47,500 bases of DNA, from contig CAJNDS010002212.1 in assembly GCA_905221605.1 (NCBI GenBank), positions 470,001 to 517,500 of the forward strand, in the 5' to 3' direction. Made by a program: the position numbers and the translations under genes. How positions within the stretch are numbered: position 1 is the stretch's first letter; each line of letters begins with the position of its first letter. This DNA is from Symbiodinium natans. Its lineage: Eukaryota > Sar > Dinophyceae > Suessiales > Symbiodiniaceae. This document shows positions 1 through 9,654 of this stretch, one piece after another. Under the pieces are notes generated by a model that was not told the DNA's origin, searched no databases, and was given only the letters and a program-made list of their open reading frames with translations.

Positions 1-753
1 TAGGGGGAGGGGCAGGGGGGGGGGGGGTTAATTACCCTAAACGAAAGGGGAAGTCGTATAGCAGAGATCCAAAAAGGAACCACCGCTTGTTGAACGAGCG
101 TCGTAACCTAGTTTGGAGGGGTGGGGCGGGTGCCCCAAACAAAGGAGAAGCAGTATAACGGAGTCTGGTTGAACCGACCAAATCTCCTACCAGTTGGGAC
201 CCTACACCCCTCAACCCTACAAACCCTTAAAAAAACCCTTAAACCCTCTAAAGCGCTACACCCCCTAAACCCCTAAACCCGAGACCATCCTGAAACCGTG
301 AGGATCACGAAAGGGTATCCCCAAGAAGGGGACCCGAATTTAGAGAACTACCCATTTGAAAAAAGCAACCGCCTGGCCTGTGAGGCTTTCCGCTTGAGCC
401 CGGGTAGGGCTGCCTGCGCGCAGGAAATTCTTGGCTTAGGGTTTAGGGTTTCGGGTTTAGGGTTTAGGGCTTAGGGTTTAGGGGTTTAGGGTTTAGGGTT
501 TAGGGTTGAAGGTTTGTATGTAGGAGTTTCTTACCCGTTAGGGATTCTGGATGGTGGAATTTAGCGGTATATATGGGGGCCCCCCTACATTATACCCACG
601 CGGAGAACATGATCCCGAGGTACTAAATAAGGGGATGGGTTTGGCCTAGACCCTGATATATTCTTCCTGATAGTACCCCAAACCCTAAACCCTCAACCCT
701 ATACCCTAATCCCCAAACCCTAAACCCTAAACCCTAAACCCTAAACCCCAAAC
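1..753. repeat. Repeat-rich stretch, no supported gene
   Basis: Starts with a G-rich run (about 5-27). Two diverged copies of a roughly 27-bp motif follow (about 47-73 and 139-165, both containing a GAAG..GTATA core). Then come degenerate CCCTAAA/TTTAGGG runs (about 190-290, 435-505, 675-755). Positions 306-353 resemble one end of the family C inverted-repeat element found elsewhere in the window. Positions 362-430 have an open plus frame that could be an exon, but nothing decides it. Confidence 0.5.
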
Positions 754-832
754 CCAGGCAGACTGAGGCATGGACGGGCTGCTCCGACATCAGCTTGAAG
801 CGGTCCGTGATGACGGGGTGCCTGCCGCGGTT
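754..832 (-). CDS. Candidate internal exon, unknown protein
   Basis: Minus-strand exon-like segment of 79 nt between telomere-like tracts. It is preceded by AG (CGCAG|AACCGC) and followed by GT (CTGG|GTTTGG, the donor falling in the first degenerate telomere unit). The frame gives 26 residues including HPVITDRFKLMSEQPVHASV. Third codon positions are nearly all G or C, as in the identified genes of this window. I do not recognise the protein. It lies downstream of the poly(A) polymerase exons on the same strand, so it may belong to the next gene. The opposite strand is also open here. Confidence 0.4.
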
Positions 833-2249
833 CTGCGCTGAGGGCTGGCTGGTTCTTTGTAGGGAATGAGCGAGGGTTTAGGGTTTAGGGTTTAGGGTTT
901 AGGGTTTAGGGTTTAGGGTTTAGGACTTAGGGTTTAGGGCTTCGGGCTTCGGGCTGAGGGCTTAGGGTATAGGGTATAGGGGATGTGGGAATGAGGTACC
1001 CTTTTCGAATCCCTTGGCGGGTATGTCATGGGGGGCCCTACTTCCCTCAATGCCCTACTAAGCCGGCCCCTGGGCTTGATGCTTTAAACTTTACCAACCC
1101 TATTTTTGGAGGTTCAGGGTTCAGGGTTCAGGGTTTAGGGTTTAGGGTTTAGGGTTTAGGGTTTAGGGTTTAGGGTTTAGGGTACTTATGACCCCAAAAC
1201 CAAAAGCTGTACTTATAAGATCTTATAAGACCCCATAAGTCCTCTAAATGGGTACGGTTCGAAGTAGGCTGAGAATTTGGGTGGCAAGAACCCATGAGCC
1301 TCCAAGGAAACCCTCAAAACGTGCTGTGGAGGACGCTGGGTCTATCAGCAGCGGGCAGAGCATGGACACCTGCAGGGGGGCCGGAAGGGAGTCCATTTCG
1401 TGGTTCGGAGGCGGAAATTTTGGAAAGCATAACCCTAAACCCTAAACCCTAAACCCTAAACCCCAATCCCTAAACCCTAAACCCTAAACCTGGATATGGG
1501 GTGCCTAATTCCTAATTCCCTCGACTCAGACTTCTGAGAGCCGGGAAGAGGTGCATACTTGGTAAGGTCAGTTCTCGGCGCTGTAGTCCCTTTTGGGCTC
1601 TCCTTTGAGAACACGAAGCCCCTTATTTGTTGGGGAAAACCGAAAAGTGGCCATGTTGGTTCATGGATGAATCAGGCCTCAGGCGGCGAGCGTGAGACGA
1701 ACAGATGGCAGACGCAGTGAAACCTGAGCACTTGCCCACTGCGTCTTCAACCCTGCGCGGCAGAACGCAGGACAGGAACCACGTGGCAGGTACTCTGCAT
1801 GTACTCCTTGCCCTAAACCTTAAACCCTAAACCCTAAACCCTAACCCTTACAACTGAGGCATCATCCCATGGTGGAAGAGATTGCGGAGGATGTGCATGC
1901 GAAAGCAAGCCCCACCTGGCACAAAGGTGACAACTTTCCCTAAACCCTAAAGCCTAAACCCTAAACCCCAAACACCAAACCCTAAACCCTAAACCCTAAA
2001 CCCTAAACCCTAAACCCTAAACCCTAAACCCTAAACCCTAAACCCCAAACCCAAGGGATGTAAGGAGGGACCCCTGGGAGAGACCTCTTATTCCCCTATA
2101 GAACCCCTAGATACCTGATAAAGTCCCTATATGCCTAAGTAGCCCCTACATTACCCCTAAGGTCCCTTATAAGGGTCCCTCCTCTCAGTCCCTAAACCCT
2201 AAGCCCTAAGCCCTAAGCCCTAAGCCCTAAACCCTAAACCCTAAACCCT
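833..2249. repeat. Telomere-like tracts with short islands
   Basis: Tracts of TTTAGGG (about 868-970, 1130-1180) and CCCTAAA (about 1430-1490, 1800-1850, 1940-2050, 2190-2250) alternate with islands of 80-300 bp. Islands at 1290-1380, 1698-1790 and 1859-1926 have open frames next to plausible splice signals, for example CAG|GTACTC at about 1790. More than one frame or strand is open in each, so none is annotated as coding. Positions 1252-1306 look like a worn family A element, ending in a CCTCCAAGG-like sequence. Confidence 0.5.
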
Positions 2250-2337
2250 ACAATTTCTGAGGGCCCCACCGAGGTCCATATCCGGAGCCAGGGGCGACTC
2301 AAGGCACAGTTGCACAGGGCCTGAACGACACCGAAGA
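2250..2337 (-). CDS. Candidate C-terminal exon of the TRF4-like gene
   Basis: Directly downstream (minus strand) of a family B inverted-repeat element whose last bases CCCAAG supply the AG acceptor, with the exon starting at 2337. The frame reads VFGVVQALCNCALSRPW. It can be aligned loosely with the helix after the PAP-associated domain of TRF4/PAPD5 proteins, and it would be in phase if the 3001-3039 exon is extended to the GT at about 2990. The rival exon at 2686-2773 could fill the same place. Weak. Confidence 0.3.
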
Positions 2338-2338
2338 C

Positions 2339-2488
2339 TTGGGATGTTCCGCAATACACTAGCAGTCCTGAATAGGGATTCTAGTAGCCCTACACCCTAA
2401 ACCCTAAACCCTAAACCCCAAACCCTAAACCCTAAACCCTAAACCATGGTCCGTATTCAGGACTGCTAGTATAAGGGGGAACATCCCC
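2339..2488. mobile_element. MITE-like element, family B, copy 1
   Basis: The inverted termini match TTGGGATGTTCC on the left and GGAACATCCC on the right, with the family's inner arm (AGCAGTCCTGAATAGGG / TATTCAGGACTGCT) on both sides. The loop has been replaced or expanded by a telomere-like tract (about 2391-2445). Flanks ACCGAAGAC and ACCTAAAAC agree at 7 of 9 bases and may be an old target duplication. On the minus strand its end forms the acceptor of the 2250-2337 candidate exon. Confidence 0.65.
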
Positions 2489-2514
2489 ACCTAAAACTAT
2501 CGTAAGCTAGCCTA

Positions 2515-2639
2515 CTTGGAGATTCAGGATACTTACAACCTCAAGTATAACTTCTTAGCCGCCTTTAAGTCCTCTACACCGGTTCTAAGCAGACTTAATA
2601 ATTGGGGTTAGAAGTTATACGTACCCATGAACCTCCGAG
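2515..2639. mobile_element. MITE-like element, family A, copy 1
   Basis: Inverted repeat of the form CTTGGAGRTTCAGGATAC ... GTACCCATGAACCTCCGAG, flanked by TA on the left and TA close to the right end. AT-richer interior with no coding potential. Other copies are at 9824-10013, 13674-13790 and 33452-33552, with remnants near 1252-1306 and up to 19884. Confidence 0.65.
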
Positions 2640-2685
2640 TAGGACAGCAGCCCACCCAAGAAAAACCTTCCGGCCTCGCTGCTTC

Positions 2686-2773
2686 TTCTCAGGGAACCGG
2701 CTGGCCTTGTCAAAAGCATCAGAGACTCGGATTGAAACTCGGGATGACATAGGCAATGCCTCGAGCTACATGG
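2686..2773 (-). CDS. Candidate C-terminal exon of the TRF4-like gene
   Basis: Minus-strand segment with an AG acceptor (CATGTAG|CTCGAG) and a GT donor (CGGAAG|GTTTTT). The frame includes RVSIRVSDAFDKASRFPEKK. Its middle part resembles the 'SYxVxxAF..A' segment after the nucleotide-recognition region of TRF4-type poly(A) polymerases, but the match is short. All three frames are partly open. A second island between here and 2890 has a long proline-rich frame that is probably an artefact of a G/C-rich tract. Confidence 0.3.
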
Positions 2774-3000
2774 ATGTCGCAGCTTCGGGGAGTGAGGGGG
2801 TGTGAGGGGGGGAGGGGGGGGCGGGTGTTTCAGCATGGCCGGAGAAGACTGTGGGGGGAAAACCCGAGGCCTGCAACATGCATCCCCCACCCGTTGAGTT
2901 AAAAAAACAAAATGGCACCCTAACTACCCTACACCCTACACCCTAAACCCTAAACCCTAAACCCTAAACCCTGAACCCTGAACCCTGAACCCATCCCCAC

Positions 3001-5127
3001 CTTCGCGAAGGTCGAGCCGCCATCCAGAACCGAGATGCCCTCAGCGAGCGCGGCGTTCGGTGCAAGAAGCGGCTCTCAAAGCAGATCGTGCTTCTGGGGC
3101 GGCCCTAACAACTAAAAATCTAAATGTATGTGTGTATATATATAGATATACATTTTCCATATAAGACTGAATATGAAAATATTTAAAGCATTATAGAGAT
3201 ATCTGAAAATGAAGAACATCAAAAGCACAATGATACAATAACAGCGAAAAAATATCACAACATGCTAACATGGAAAATGTAATCTCCGAAAAAATATAAT
3301 AGCATTAGGCCTGCGTCATGTAGTTGAACTCCTGGCCGTAGTACCTGAAAGCTTCCACGCGCAACGCGAAGGCAGTGTGGCTGAGCATGCTACACCCCAA
3401 AACCCTAAACCCTAAACCCCTCGGGGCCCACTTCAAGAAGTCAAAGAGGAGATGCCCCAGGGATGTTCCAGCGTACCTGGCCATCGAGATGCCCATGGTA
3501 CCTGCCTCCCAGAGTCAAAGATACACACAAACTGGAGGCAAAGCCCTAAACAGACGCTCCCTAAGCCCTGAGCCCTCAACCCTCAACCCTACACCCCAAA
3601 CCCCAAACCCTAAACCCTACACCCCTACATGGCGCTGGGTCGGCTCACTGTCGCGTACTCCGGAACGAAGGATGCCTCTGGAGGAAATGGAGGACCACGT
3701 TGCAGAGGAGGTAGGAGCCCATGCCACCTTCGGAAGCTGGCTTGGACTTCATAAGGTTTAGAGTTAAGACACTTAGGGGTGTTTTAGTTTAGGGGCCTAG
3801 TGCAGATGAGAGTTTAGGGTGTTCTAGTCCAGTTTAGAGTTTAGAGTTTCGAGTTTTTTGAGTTTAGGGGCCCTTAGTAGGGTTTCGGGTTTAGGGTTCA
3901 GGGCTTAGGGTAGGGGGATATTTGTGCTGTGGGCTTTTGGCTTGGGGGTTTGCAGTCTTTGCCTTTCAGGGCCAAGTGTCTTCGGGAATCCACTGGCCTG
4001 TATACGTCTCATGGAGCCCGCGCTGAAGAAGGAAGTACTTCAGGAAGAGAAGCAGAGGCTTCATCTGCGGATACTCCTGCATCCATGCGAGCTCCGGATC
4101 GGACCCCTTACAGGGGCAGTTGCTGGAGGGATGACAAGAGTGGCAAGTAAGTAGGATAAGAGCCACATAGCAAGAGTCGGAACAGAATAGCCGATACAAG
4201 ACCCTGCACAGCCCACCTAACCCTGAACAACTTTAATCCACTCAAGCCTAAACCCGAAACCCCCCGCCCCCCGATCCTTCAGCTGGGAGCGAATGAACTT
4301 GGACGACTCCATCCCGTCAGGCTGTCAGCGGGGAATGGCTCAAGGTGGGCTTAGGGTGTAGGGTTTGGGGTTTAGGGTTTAGGGTTCAGCCACAAGAAGT
4401 ATGGTTACGATCTTGCGCATTATTGTACTGCTTCTTTGCAATTGGCACCAATGAACACCGCATTGCTGCACGCTCATCCCGTGAGAGGCCTGACTGAAGA
4501 CCACATCCGCACGAAGGCCGCAGGACTGCGATCGTACCTTCACCACCGGCACCTGCCATACAGCTCCCCCAAGTCAGCAGACCTGGGAGAACCCTAAACC
4601 CTAAACCCTAAACCATACTAGCCCTAAACCCTCAACCCTAAACCCTAAACCCTAAGAGCCCCAAACCCTAAGAGCCCAAGCTCGCCTTGGCGGTCTCAAT
4701 AATCTCCAGCCAGCTGATCTCCCCCTGCGAGAGAAGGTGATCCTCGTCAAGACGAAACCAGGCTCTGGGCTGCGGCCCTCTGATAGCCAAGCCCTGCTAA
4801 ACACAGCCAGCTACATACACATACATATATATATATATATATACATATACACATATACATATATACATATATACATATATACATATATACATATATACAT
4901 ATATACATATATACATATATACATATATACATATATACATATATACATATATACATATATACATATATACATATATACATATACATATATATATATATAC
5001 ATATGTCTGCATATATGCATTTTGTATTGGACTTGTACTAGTATTTGTATGATGATTCTCATTCGTTCTTGTTGAGACTATTCAAGGTCAGCAGGATCGC
5101 AGTCCGCCAGCATCTTCATCGCCGTAC
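3001..5127 (-). CDS. TRF4: TRF4/PAPD5-like non-canonical poly(A) polymerase, C-terminal part (9 exons)
   Basis: Nuclear-type poly(A) polymerases of this family add short A tails to RNAs for decay or processing. Minus-strand exons (high to low): 5127-5084, 4724-4686, 4552-4490, 4321-4277, 4076-3998, 3727-3649, 3476-3432, 3344-3311, 3039-3001. Motifs in order: [14 protein letters not shown], with the third catalytic Asp; [48 protein letters not shown] across an exon junction; [18 protein letters not shown], joined over an intron holding telomere-like repeats; [13 protein letters not shown]. This is the order and spacing of TRF4/PAPD5. Every junction keeps phase. Donors are GT (3648, 3431, 3000), GC (4685, 4489, 3997, 3310) and GA (5083, 4276); all acceptors are AG. 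The first and last exon ends are the least certain. The catalytic DxD exon lies 13.8 kb upstream, at 18885-19008. C-terminal exons beyond 3001 are unresolved. Confidence 0.85.
4812..5004. repeat. TA/CA microsatellite
   Basis: About 190 bp of alternating CATATATA units, in the intron between the 5084-5127 and 4686-4724 exons of the TRF4-like gene. Long open frames of Tyr/Ile/Cys repeats occur in several frames here. They follow from the repeat and are not genes. Confidence 0.95.
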
Positions 5128-6333
5128 CTGTCCTACAAGGACAGCTTTCAAAGCAGAAGACAACTGCATCCCAAAGCAGTGCGCTTCTCAGCACAAGAGA
5201 GGTTCCCTAAATTAGGGTCCCCTTCTGTGGTGCCTCTGATATGGAGTACACACATCTATATATATATATATATATATGATAGATATATTATGGTACACGA
5301 AAAAGGGATTGTAACTTAGAGAACCTCCAAGAAGACGCAGAAGCACGTGTCTTACAAGCTGCCTGGAACCGGCGCACGAGGCCCTTGCTTGGCAAAGGCG
5401 CCTACTGGGACGCTTTGGGGGGGGCATTAAAAGTGCAGATTCGAATTTGGCTTTAACAAAGGGTCTCTGCACTGTGGCCTGTACAAGATCGCACTCTGGG
5501 CCGTAGGGTTACGGGCTTCGGGCTCGGGACTCCGCAGGGTTGTAAAGGGACTCCCATGCGGATTCCGAGTTTGAGTCTCCGGGTTGAGGGCTTTCTTGGT
5601 GAGGGCTGGGGGGTGTTGCTGACCCTGACTCTGACCTAAGTGCAGCAGAGATGTTCTCTGCTGAACAAGAAGATTAAATCTCATGCGCCAAGCTGAGCAG
5701 CTTCCATTACCCAGCAAGGTGGGACTGAAAAGCTGCACGAGCAGCGGTGCACGGGCTGTGGCGCTGGTTCGCTCTGTACAATGCTGCGCGAAAGCTGCCT
5801 GCCTTTAGCACACTCTACATCGATGTCTGGTGGCTGTTTGGGAGATGAATGGGAGCAGTCAGATCCGATGGTTTTTGCAGTTTGGCAAGTCCGACAATGA
5901 CCAAGACAGTCGATGCAATTCCGAATACAGTCTTGCCGTCGATGCCGCTTGTGTGCACCCCATCTTCAAAAATTCAGGAGCCGACTGGGCCTGGCGCAGA
6001 GATTGGAAACCGGCCCAACTGCAGGAAAAGCTCTGGTAGGAGTTGACTACTAAATATGGGGACATAGAGCTGTCTACTCCTGAAAAAGGCTCTATAATTT
6101 TCCCCATAGTGAGTAGATTGTTTATTCGAAAGATGTATCTTAAATAAATCCATGTGTTCCACTTTCCCATAACAGTTAGAAGAGAAGATGTCTGAGGTGC
6201 CGGCTTAGCTCCAACTTGCCTTTGCCCCCATCGGAAGTTGTGAAGGATCCTGGTGAGGGCTCTAGGGTTTAGGGTTTAGGGGTAGGGTTTGGGATTTGGG
6301 GGTGAGGGTTGAACTAGGGTTTACGGTTTAGGT
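5128..6333. other. Intronic/intergenic stretch with ambiguous ORFs
   Basis: Holds a short TA repeat (about 5250-5280) and worn telomere-like pieces. At 5713-5967 the minus strand has a Cys-rich frame (RNCIDCLGHCRTCQ, ending at a GT donor near 5712). At 5849-6046 the plus strand has a 65-codon ORF ending in TGA. A third frame is also open. GC at third positions does not separate them clearly, so none is called. Positions 6046-6180 are AT-rich with no signal. Confidence 0.4.
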
Positions 6334-6417
6334 TCAGCGATTCAGAGTATAGAAGTCCCTGGCACCCCGGCCTGTGATCTGCGCGACATGATGGCTGTAG
6401 AAGACATGGCCTGATGC
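6334..6417 (-). CDS. Candidate terminal exon, unknown protein
   Basis: Begins after CCCTTCAG|GCATCA and ends in TGA at 6334-6336. The 27 residues include GHVFYSHHVAQITGRGARDF. The acceptor has a good pyrimidine tract and the codons are G/C-ending. It lies within the 13.8-kb gap between the two halves of the TRF4-like gene. It may be the 3' end of a gene nested there. Not recognised. Confidence 0.45.
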   Translation of the reverse strand, partial: ASGHVFYSHHVAQITGRGARDFYTLNR

Positions 6418-6565
6418 CTGAAGGGCACGAAGGAGCTTAGGAGGTTAGGGTTTAAGGCTTCGGGCTTAGGGCACGAAACCCTAAAATAAGTAAACCCACC
6501 TCTTGCGGGTCAGCTAGAGCATGCTAAACCCTACTGCACACCCTACAACGCTAAAGCCCCACACC

Positions 6566-6737
6566 TTGGGATGTTCCCCCTTATAGTAACAGCTCCTTAA
6601 TAGTACAATAAGGGGGTACTATCACTTACTATCATCCCTATTATACTAACAGTCCTTAATAGGGACTACAATCGGGGGTACTATCAGTTACTACCATCCC
6701 TATTAAGGACCGTTAGTATAGAGGGAAAACATCCCAA
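6566..6737. mobile_element. MITE-like element, family B, copy 2 (double)
   Basis: Starts TTGGGATGTTCCCCC and ends AACATCCCAA. Inside, the arm sequence (CTTAATAGGGA / TCCCTATTAAGG) occurs several times, as if one copy had inserted into, or been duplicated within, another. Flanks CCCACACC and CCTACACC differ at one base and may be an 8-bp target duplication. Confidence 0.65.
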
Positions 6738-6811
6738 CCTACACCCCTAACTCTTGGAGGCCAAAGCCCTACACCACCCAACCCTAAAGCCTCAAAGGCT
6801 TGCTTAACGGG

Positions 6812-6898
6812 GGTTTAGGGTTTAGGGTTTAGGGTTCAGGGTTTAGGGTTTAGGGTTTAGGGTTTAGGGTTTAGGGTTTAGGGTTTAGGGTTTAGGGT
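6812..6898 (+). repeat. Telomere-like tract (TTTAGGG)n
   Basis: About 12 nearly perfect TTTAGGG units. Typical of the interstitial tracts throughout 0-22 kb and 30-47.5 kb. Confidence 0.95.
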
Positions 6899-7022
6899 TC
6901 AGCAGCTCTGGGTCGAGCAATCTCTAGTAGAGCCGTTGTCTGGACTCTAGAAAAAAACCCACCCACCCAGAGAATCCCAAAACATTAAGAAATATAAAGT
7001 TCTCATTTTTCCTCAGCAAGCC

Positions 7023-7620
7023 CTGTCCTCCAACCTCATTTATTCATTCTGCCCGTGTTTTTTGTCATTCTGCTTGGTTTCCATTCTGCTCGTATGCGTT
7101 TCTTTCTGCTCGTATTCATTCTGCTCGTATTCGTTCTTTTTCTGATCTGCTCGTCTCGTGTTCGTTCTCGTTCTGCTCGTATTCATTCTGCTCGTATTCG
7201 TTCTCTCTCTGCTCGATTTCAGTCCGCTCGTTTTCGTTGTTTTTCTTCTCGTATTCATTCTGTTCGTATTCGCTCTCTCTCTCTCTCTCTCTCTCTCTGC
7301 TCAATTTCAGTCTGCTCGTCTTCGTTCTCTCTCTGCTCGTAATCATTCTGCTCGTATTCGTTCTCTTTCTGCTCATATTCATTTTGCTCGTGTTCGTTCT
7401 CTTTCTGCTCGTATTCGTGCTTTTTCTGCACGCTCTCTGCTCGATTTCAGTCCGCTCGTTTTCGCTGTCTTTCTGCTCGTACTGAGTCTGCTCGTACTCA
7501 TTCTCTTTCTGCTCGTATTCATTCTGCTCGTATTCGTTCTCTCTCTGCTCGACGTCAGTCTGCTCGTATTCGTTCTCTTTCTGCTCATATTCACTTTGCT
7601 CGTGTTCGTTTTCCCCGGTG
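7023..7620. repeat. 15-bp minisatellite, open frame on the minus strand
   Basis: Tandem array built on TTCTGCTCGTATTC with CTCTCT and CTTTCT variants; a pure CT run lies at about 7271-7298. On the minus strand the 15-bp period keeps one frame open from about 7700 to 7116 and spells repeated NEYEQ/KENEYEQ. On the plus strand it spells Leu/Phe/Val repeats. The frame is open because the unit is a multiple of three. No start, splice signal or non-repeat domain supports a protein. The last part (7616-7700, minus) is non-repetitive and also open. Confidence 0.85.
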
Positions 7621-7735
7621 ACCCTGCCTATTTTTGGCCGTCTTGTTGGTTGTGTTTGGCACACTTTAAGCTGCCTGGCTTCCACATGGTTGCTTTCCAA
7701 TTAGTGCCCCGGTGACCTCGCCTCATGTTGGCTCC

Positions 7736-8130
7736 TGCTCGTAGGGTTTGATGAGAGGCCTAGAGGTTTGTCGTATGTCCCCTCTCTTCGTGCTCGTAGG
7801 GTTTGTCGTATGTCCCTCCCTTCATGCTCGTAGGGTTTGATGAGAGGTCTACAGGTTTGTCGTACGTCCCCTCCCTTCGTGCTCTTAGATTTTGTCATAT
7901 GTCGCCTCCCTTCGTGCTCGTCGGCTTTGTCGTATGTCCCTCTTTGTCTGCTTGCAGAGAATCCCAAGAATTAAGAAACTGAGGTTTTATTTTCAGAGGT
8001 TTGTCGTATGTCCCCTCCCTTCGTGCTCGTCGGCTTTGTCGTATGTCCCTTTTCTTCTGCTTGCAGAGAATCCCAAAACATTGAGAAATGTACGGGTTTA
8101 TTTTAGAGGTTTGTCGTATGTCCCCTCCCT
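7736..8130. repeat. Minisatellite with TTGTCGTATGTCCC core
   Basis: At least eight copies of a roughly 35-bp unit (core TTTGTCGTATGTCCC followed by CTCCCTTCGTGCTCGT) at about 7769, 7804, 7857, 7893, 7927, 8001, 8037 and 8110. Copies at 7927 and 8037 are followed by an AGAGAATCCCAA..TTAAGAAA spacer also found at 6969, giving a higher-order unit of about 110 bp. Confidence 0.85.
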
Positions 8131-8301
8131 TCGTGCTCCAACCCCAGAATGGGGGTCCGGAAGTTGCTTTTCCCCACCCCACCCTCGGACCACCCAACAT
8201 GAGGGGGCTGCCGCGTTGCCCGGCCCCCCGGAAAGCCTTCATCTTGATCGCGCCCAGACCCAGGTTTTCAAGCCCAGAATGGGGGTCTGGGCCAGAAGAG
8301 G

Positions 8302-8516
8302 GAAGGGGGGTGGGGCGGAGGGTGGGGGGGGGGGGGGGGGTGGGGGTGGGGGGGGTGGGGGGGGGTGGGTGGGGGGGTGGGGGGGGGTGGGGGGGTGGGG
8401 TGGTGGGGGGGTGGGCGGGTGGGGGGGGTGGCGGGTGGGGGGGGTGGGGGGGTGGGGGGGGGGGGGGGGGGGTGGGGGGGGGGGGGTGGGGTGGGGGGGT
8501 GGGGGGTGGGGAAGAG
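8302..8516 (+). repeat. G-rich tract (G runs broken by T)
   Basis: About 215 bp of G4-G14 runs separated by single T, with a few A or C. It can form many G-quadruplexes on the plus strand. Long Gly/Trp/Val or Pro/His/Thr frames here are artefacts of composition. The exact length may be affected by sequencing or assembly. Confidence 0.9.
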
Positions 8517-9038
8517 CCGTGGTTATTGGCAAAAAAGCCGTGGCCATTGGCAAAAAAAGCCGTGGCCATTGGCAAAAAAAGCCGTGGCCATTGGCAGAAA
8601 AGCCGTGGCCATTGGCAAAAAAGCCGTGGCCATTGGCAAAAAAGCCGTGGCCATTGGCAAATGCCACTTGCCAATGGCCACGGCTTTTTTGCCAATGGCC
8701 ACGTTCCCCATCAAGGTTGGGCCCCAACCTAATGGGGAACGTGGCCATTGGCAAAAAAGCCGTGGCCATTGGCAAAAAGCCCGAAAAGTTGCCAATGGCC
8801 ACGGCTTTTTTGCCAATGGCCACGTTCCCCATTAAGGTTGGGGGGCATTTTGTGCGAATTGGGTTTGAAAAACCCATTTTGGCGACCAACCTTAATGACA
8901 TTGGTCGTGGCCATTGGCGAATTTGCCAATGGCCACGGCTTTTTTGCCAATGGCCACGGCTTTTTTGCCAATGGCCACGGTTTTTTTGCCAATGGCCACG
9001 GTTTTTTTGCCAATGGCCACGTTCCCCATTAAGGTTTA
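8517..9038. repeat. Nested inverted-repeat block (GCCGTGGCCATTGGC units)
   Basis: A 21-22-bp unit, GCCGTGGCCATTGGCAAAAA, occurs about seven times in direct orientation (8517-8660), then inverted (8663-8704), direct (8740-8780), inverted (8790-8822), and inverted again about five times (8925-9020). Between them lies a second inverted motif, ACGTTCCCCATYAAGGTTGGG (about 8702, 8723 on the opposite strand, 8822, 9018). The whole block can fold into long hairpins. No coding evidence. Confidence 0.85.
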
Positions 9039-9400
9039 AATTATTATATGATAGAGAGAGTTTAGGGAGGGTGCACATCTTGGGGCTGTGAGGAAATTCG
9101 GGTCCGCTTGCAGATACCTCTATTGCATAACCCTTCAATCCTGAACCCCGAAGTCCCCAAACCTCAACCCTAAACCCTAAACCCTAAACCCTAAACCCTA
9201 AACCCTAAACCCTAAACCCTAACCCTCAAACCTCTCAAAGCCCTCAAAGCCCTCAAACCCCTCTGAAACCCTAAACCCTGAGCCCAAAACCCCCAAAACC
9301 TCAAACCCCTTAAAGCCCTCAAGGGCACCCCTAAACCCTAAACCCTGAAACCCCCAAGCCTCAAAACTTCAAAACCTCAAAACCTCAAACCCCTCAAGGC

Positions 9401-9430
9401 CTGCACCGAGCCCCAGGGGTGCCTCTCGAC
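9401..9430 (-). CDS. Candidate 30-nt micro-exon
   Basis: Reads VERHPWGSVQ between CCTAG|GTC and CAG|GC, with all ten codons G/C-ending. It lies between CCCTAAA and TTTAGGG-like tracts, exactly the setting of the proven exons. Too short to identify. Confidence 0.3.
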
Positions 9431-9654
9431 CTAGGCTTCGGTGGCCGGATAGGGTTTAGGGTTTGGGGTTTGGGGTTTGGGGTTTGGGGTTTGGGGTTTG
9501 GGGTTTAGGGTTTAGGGTTTAGGGTTTAGGGTTAGGGTTTTCGGGTTTAGGGCTTCAAGGGTGCAGGGCGTGCGTGCTTCAAGGTTTATTGGCTTTAGGG
9601 CTTAGTGGGCTTCAGGGCTAGAATTTAGGTGTGTAAGGGCCTTCAGGGCTTAGG

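Noticed and set aside
1-750. Chromosome end (true telomere) because of TTTAGGG repeats
   Set aside because: Repeats are short, degenerate, in both orientations and spread over the whole window, so they are interstitial.
3020-3110. Plus-strand frame reading [17 protein letters not shown] with a stop
   Set aside because: The complementary strand carries the TRF4-like exon ([13 protein letters not shown]) with matching phase; the plus frame is its shadow.
4737-5075. Long open frames of Tyr/Ile/Thr/His in several frames and both strands
   Set aside because: They lie in a CATATA microsatellite with no stop-containing phase; this is a repeat artefact.
5800-5870. Minus frame with GSD..x..PPDIDVE, resembling the nucleotidyltransferase G-S-x10-D-x-D signature
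   Set aside because: Spacing is off by one and the surrounding residues do not fit. The genuine signature exon was found at 18885-19008.
7736-8130. CRISPR-like array (regular direct repeats)
   Set aside because: Units are contiguous and degenerate with no unique spacers, in a eukaryotic intron-rich context; a minisatellite.
8239-9138. Very long ORFs (up to about 400 codons) rich in Gly/Trp, Pro/His or FANGHG/PLAKK repeats
   Set aside because: Products of the G-rich run and the 21-bp repeat; open in five or six frames, no codon bias, no domain.
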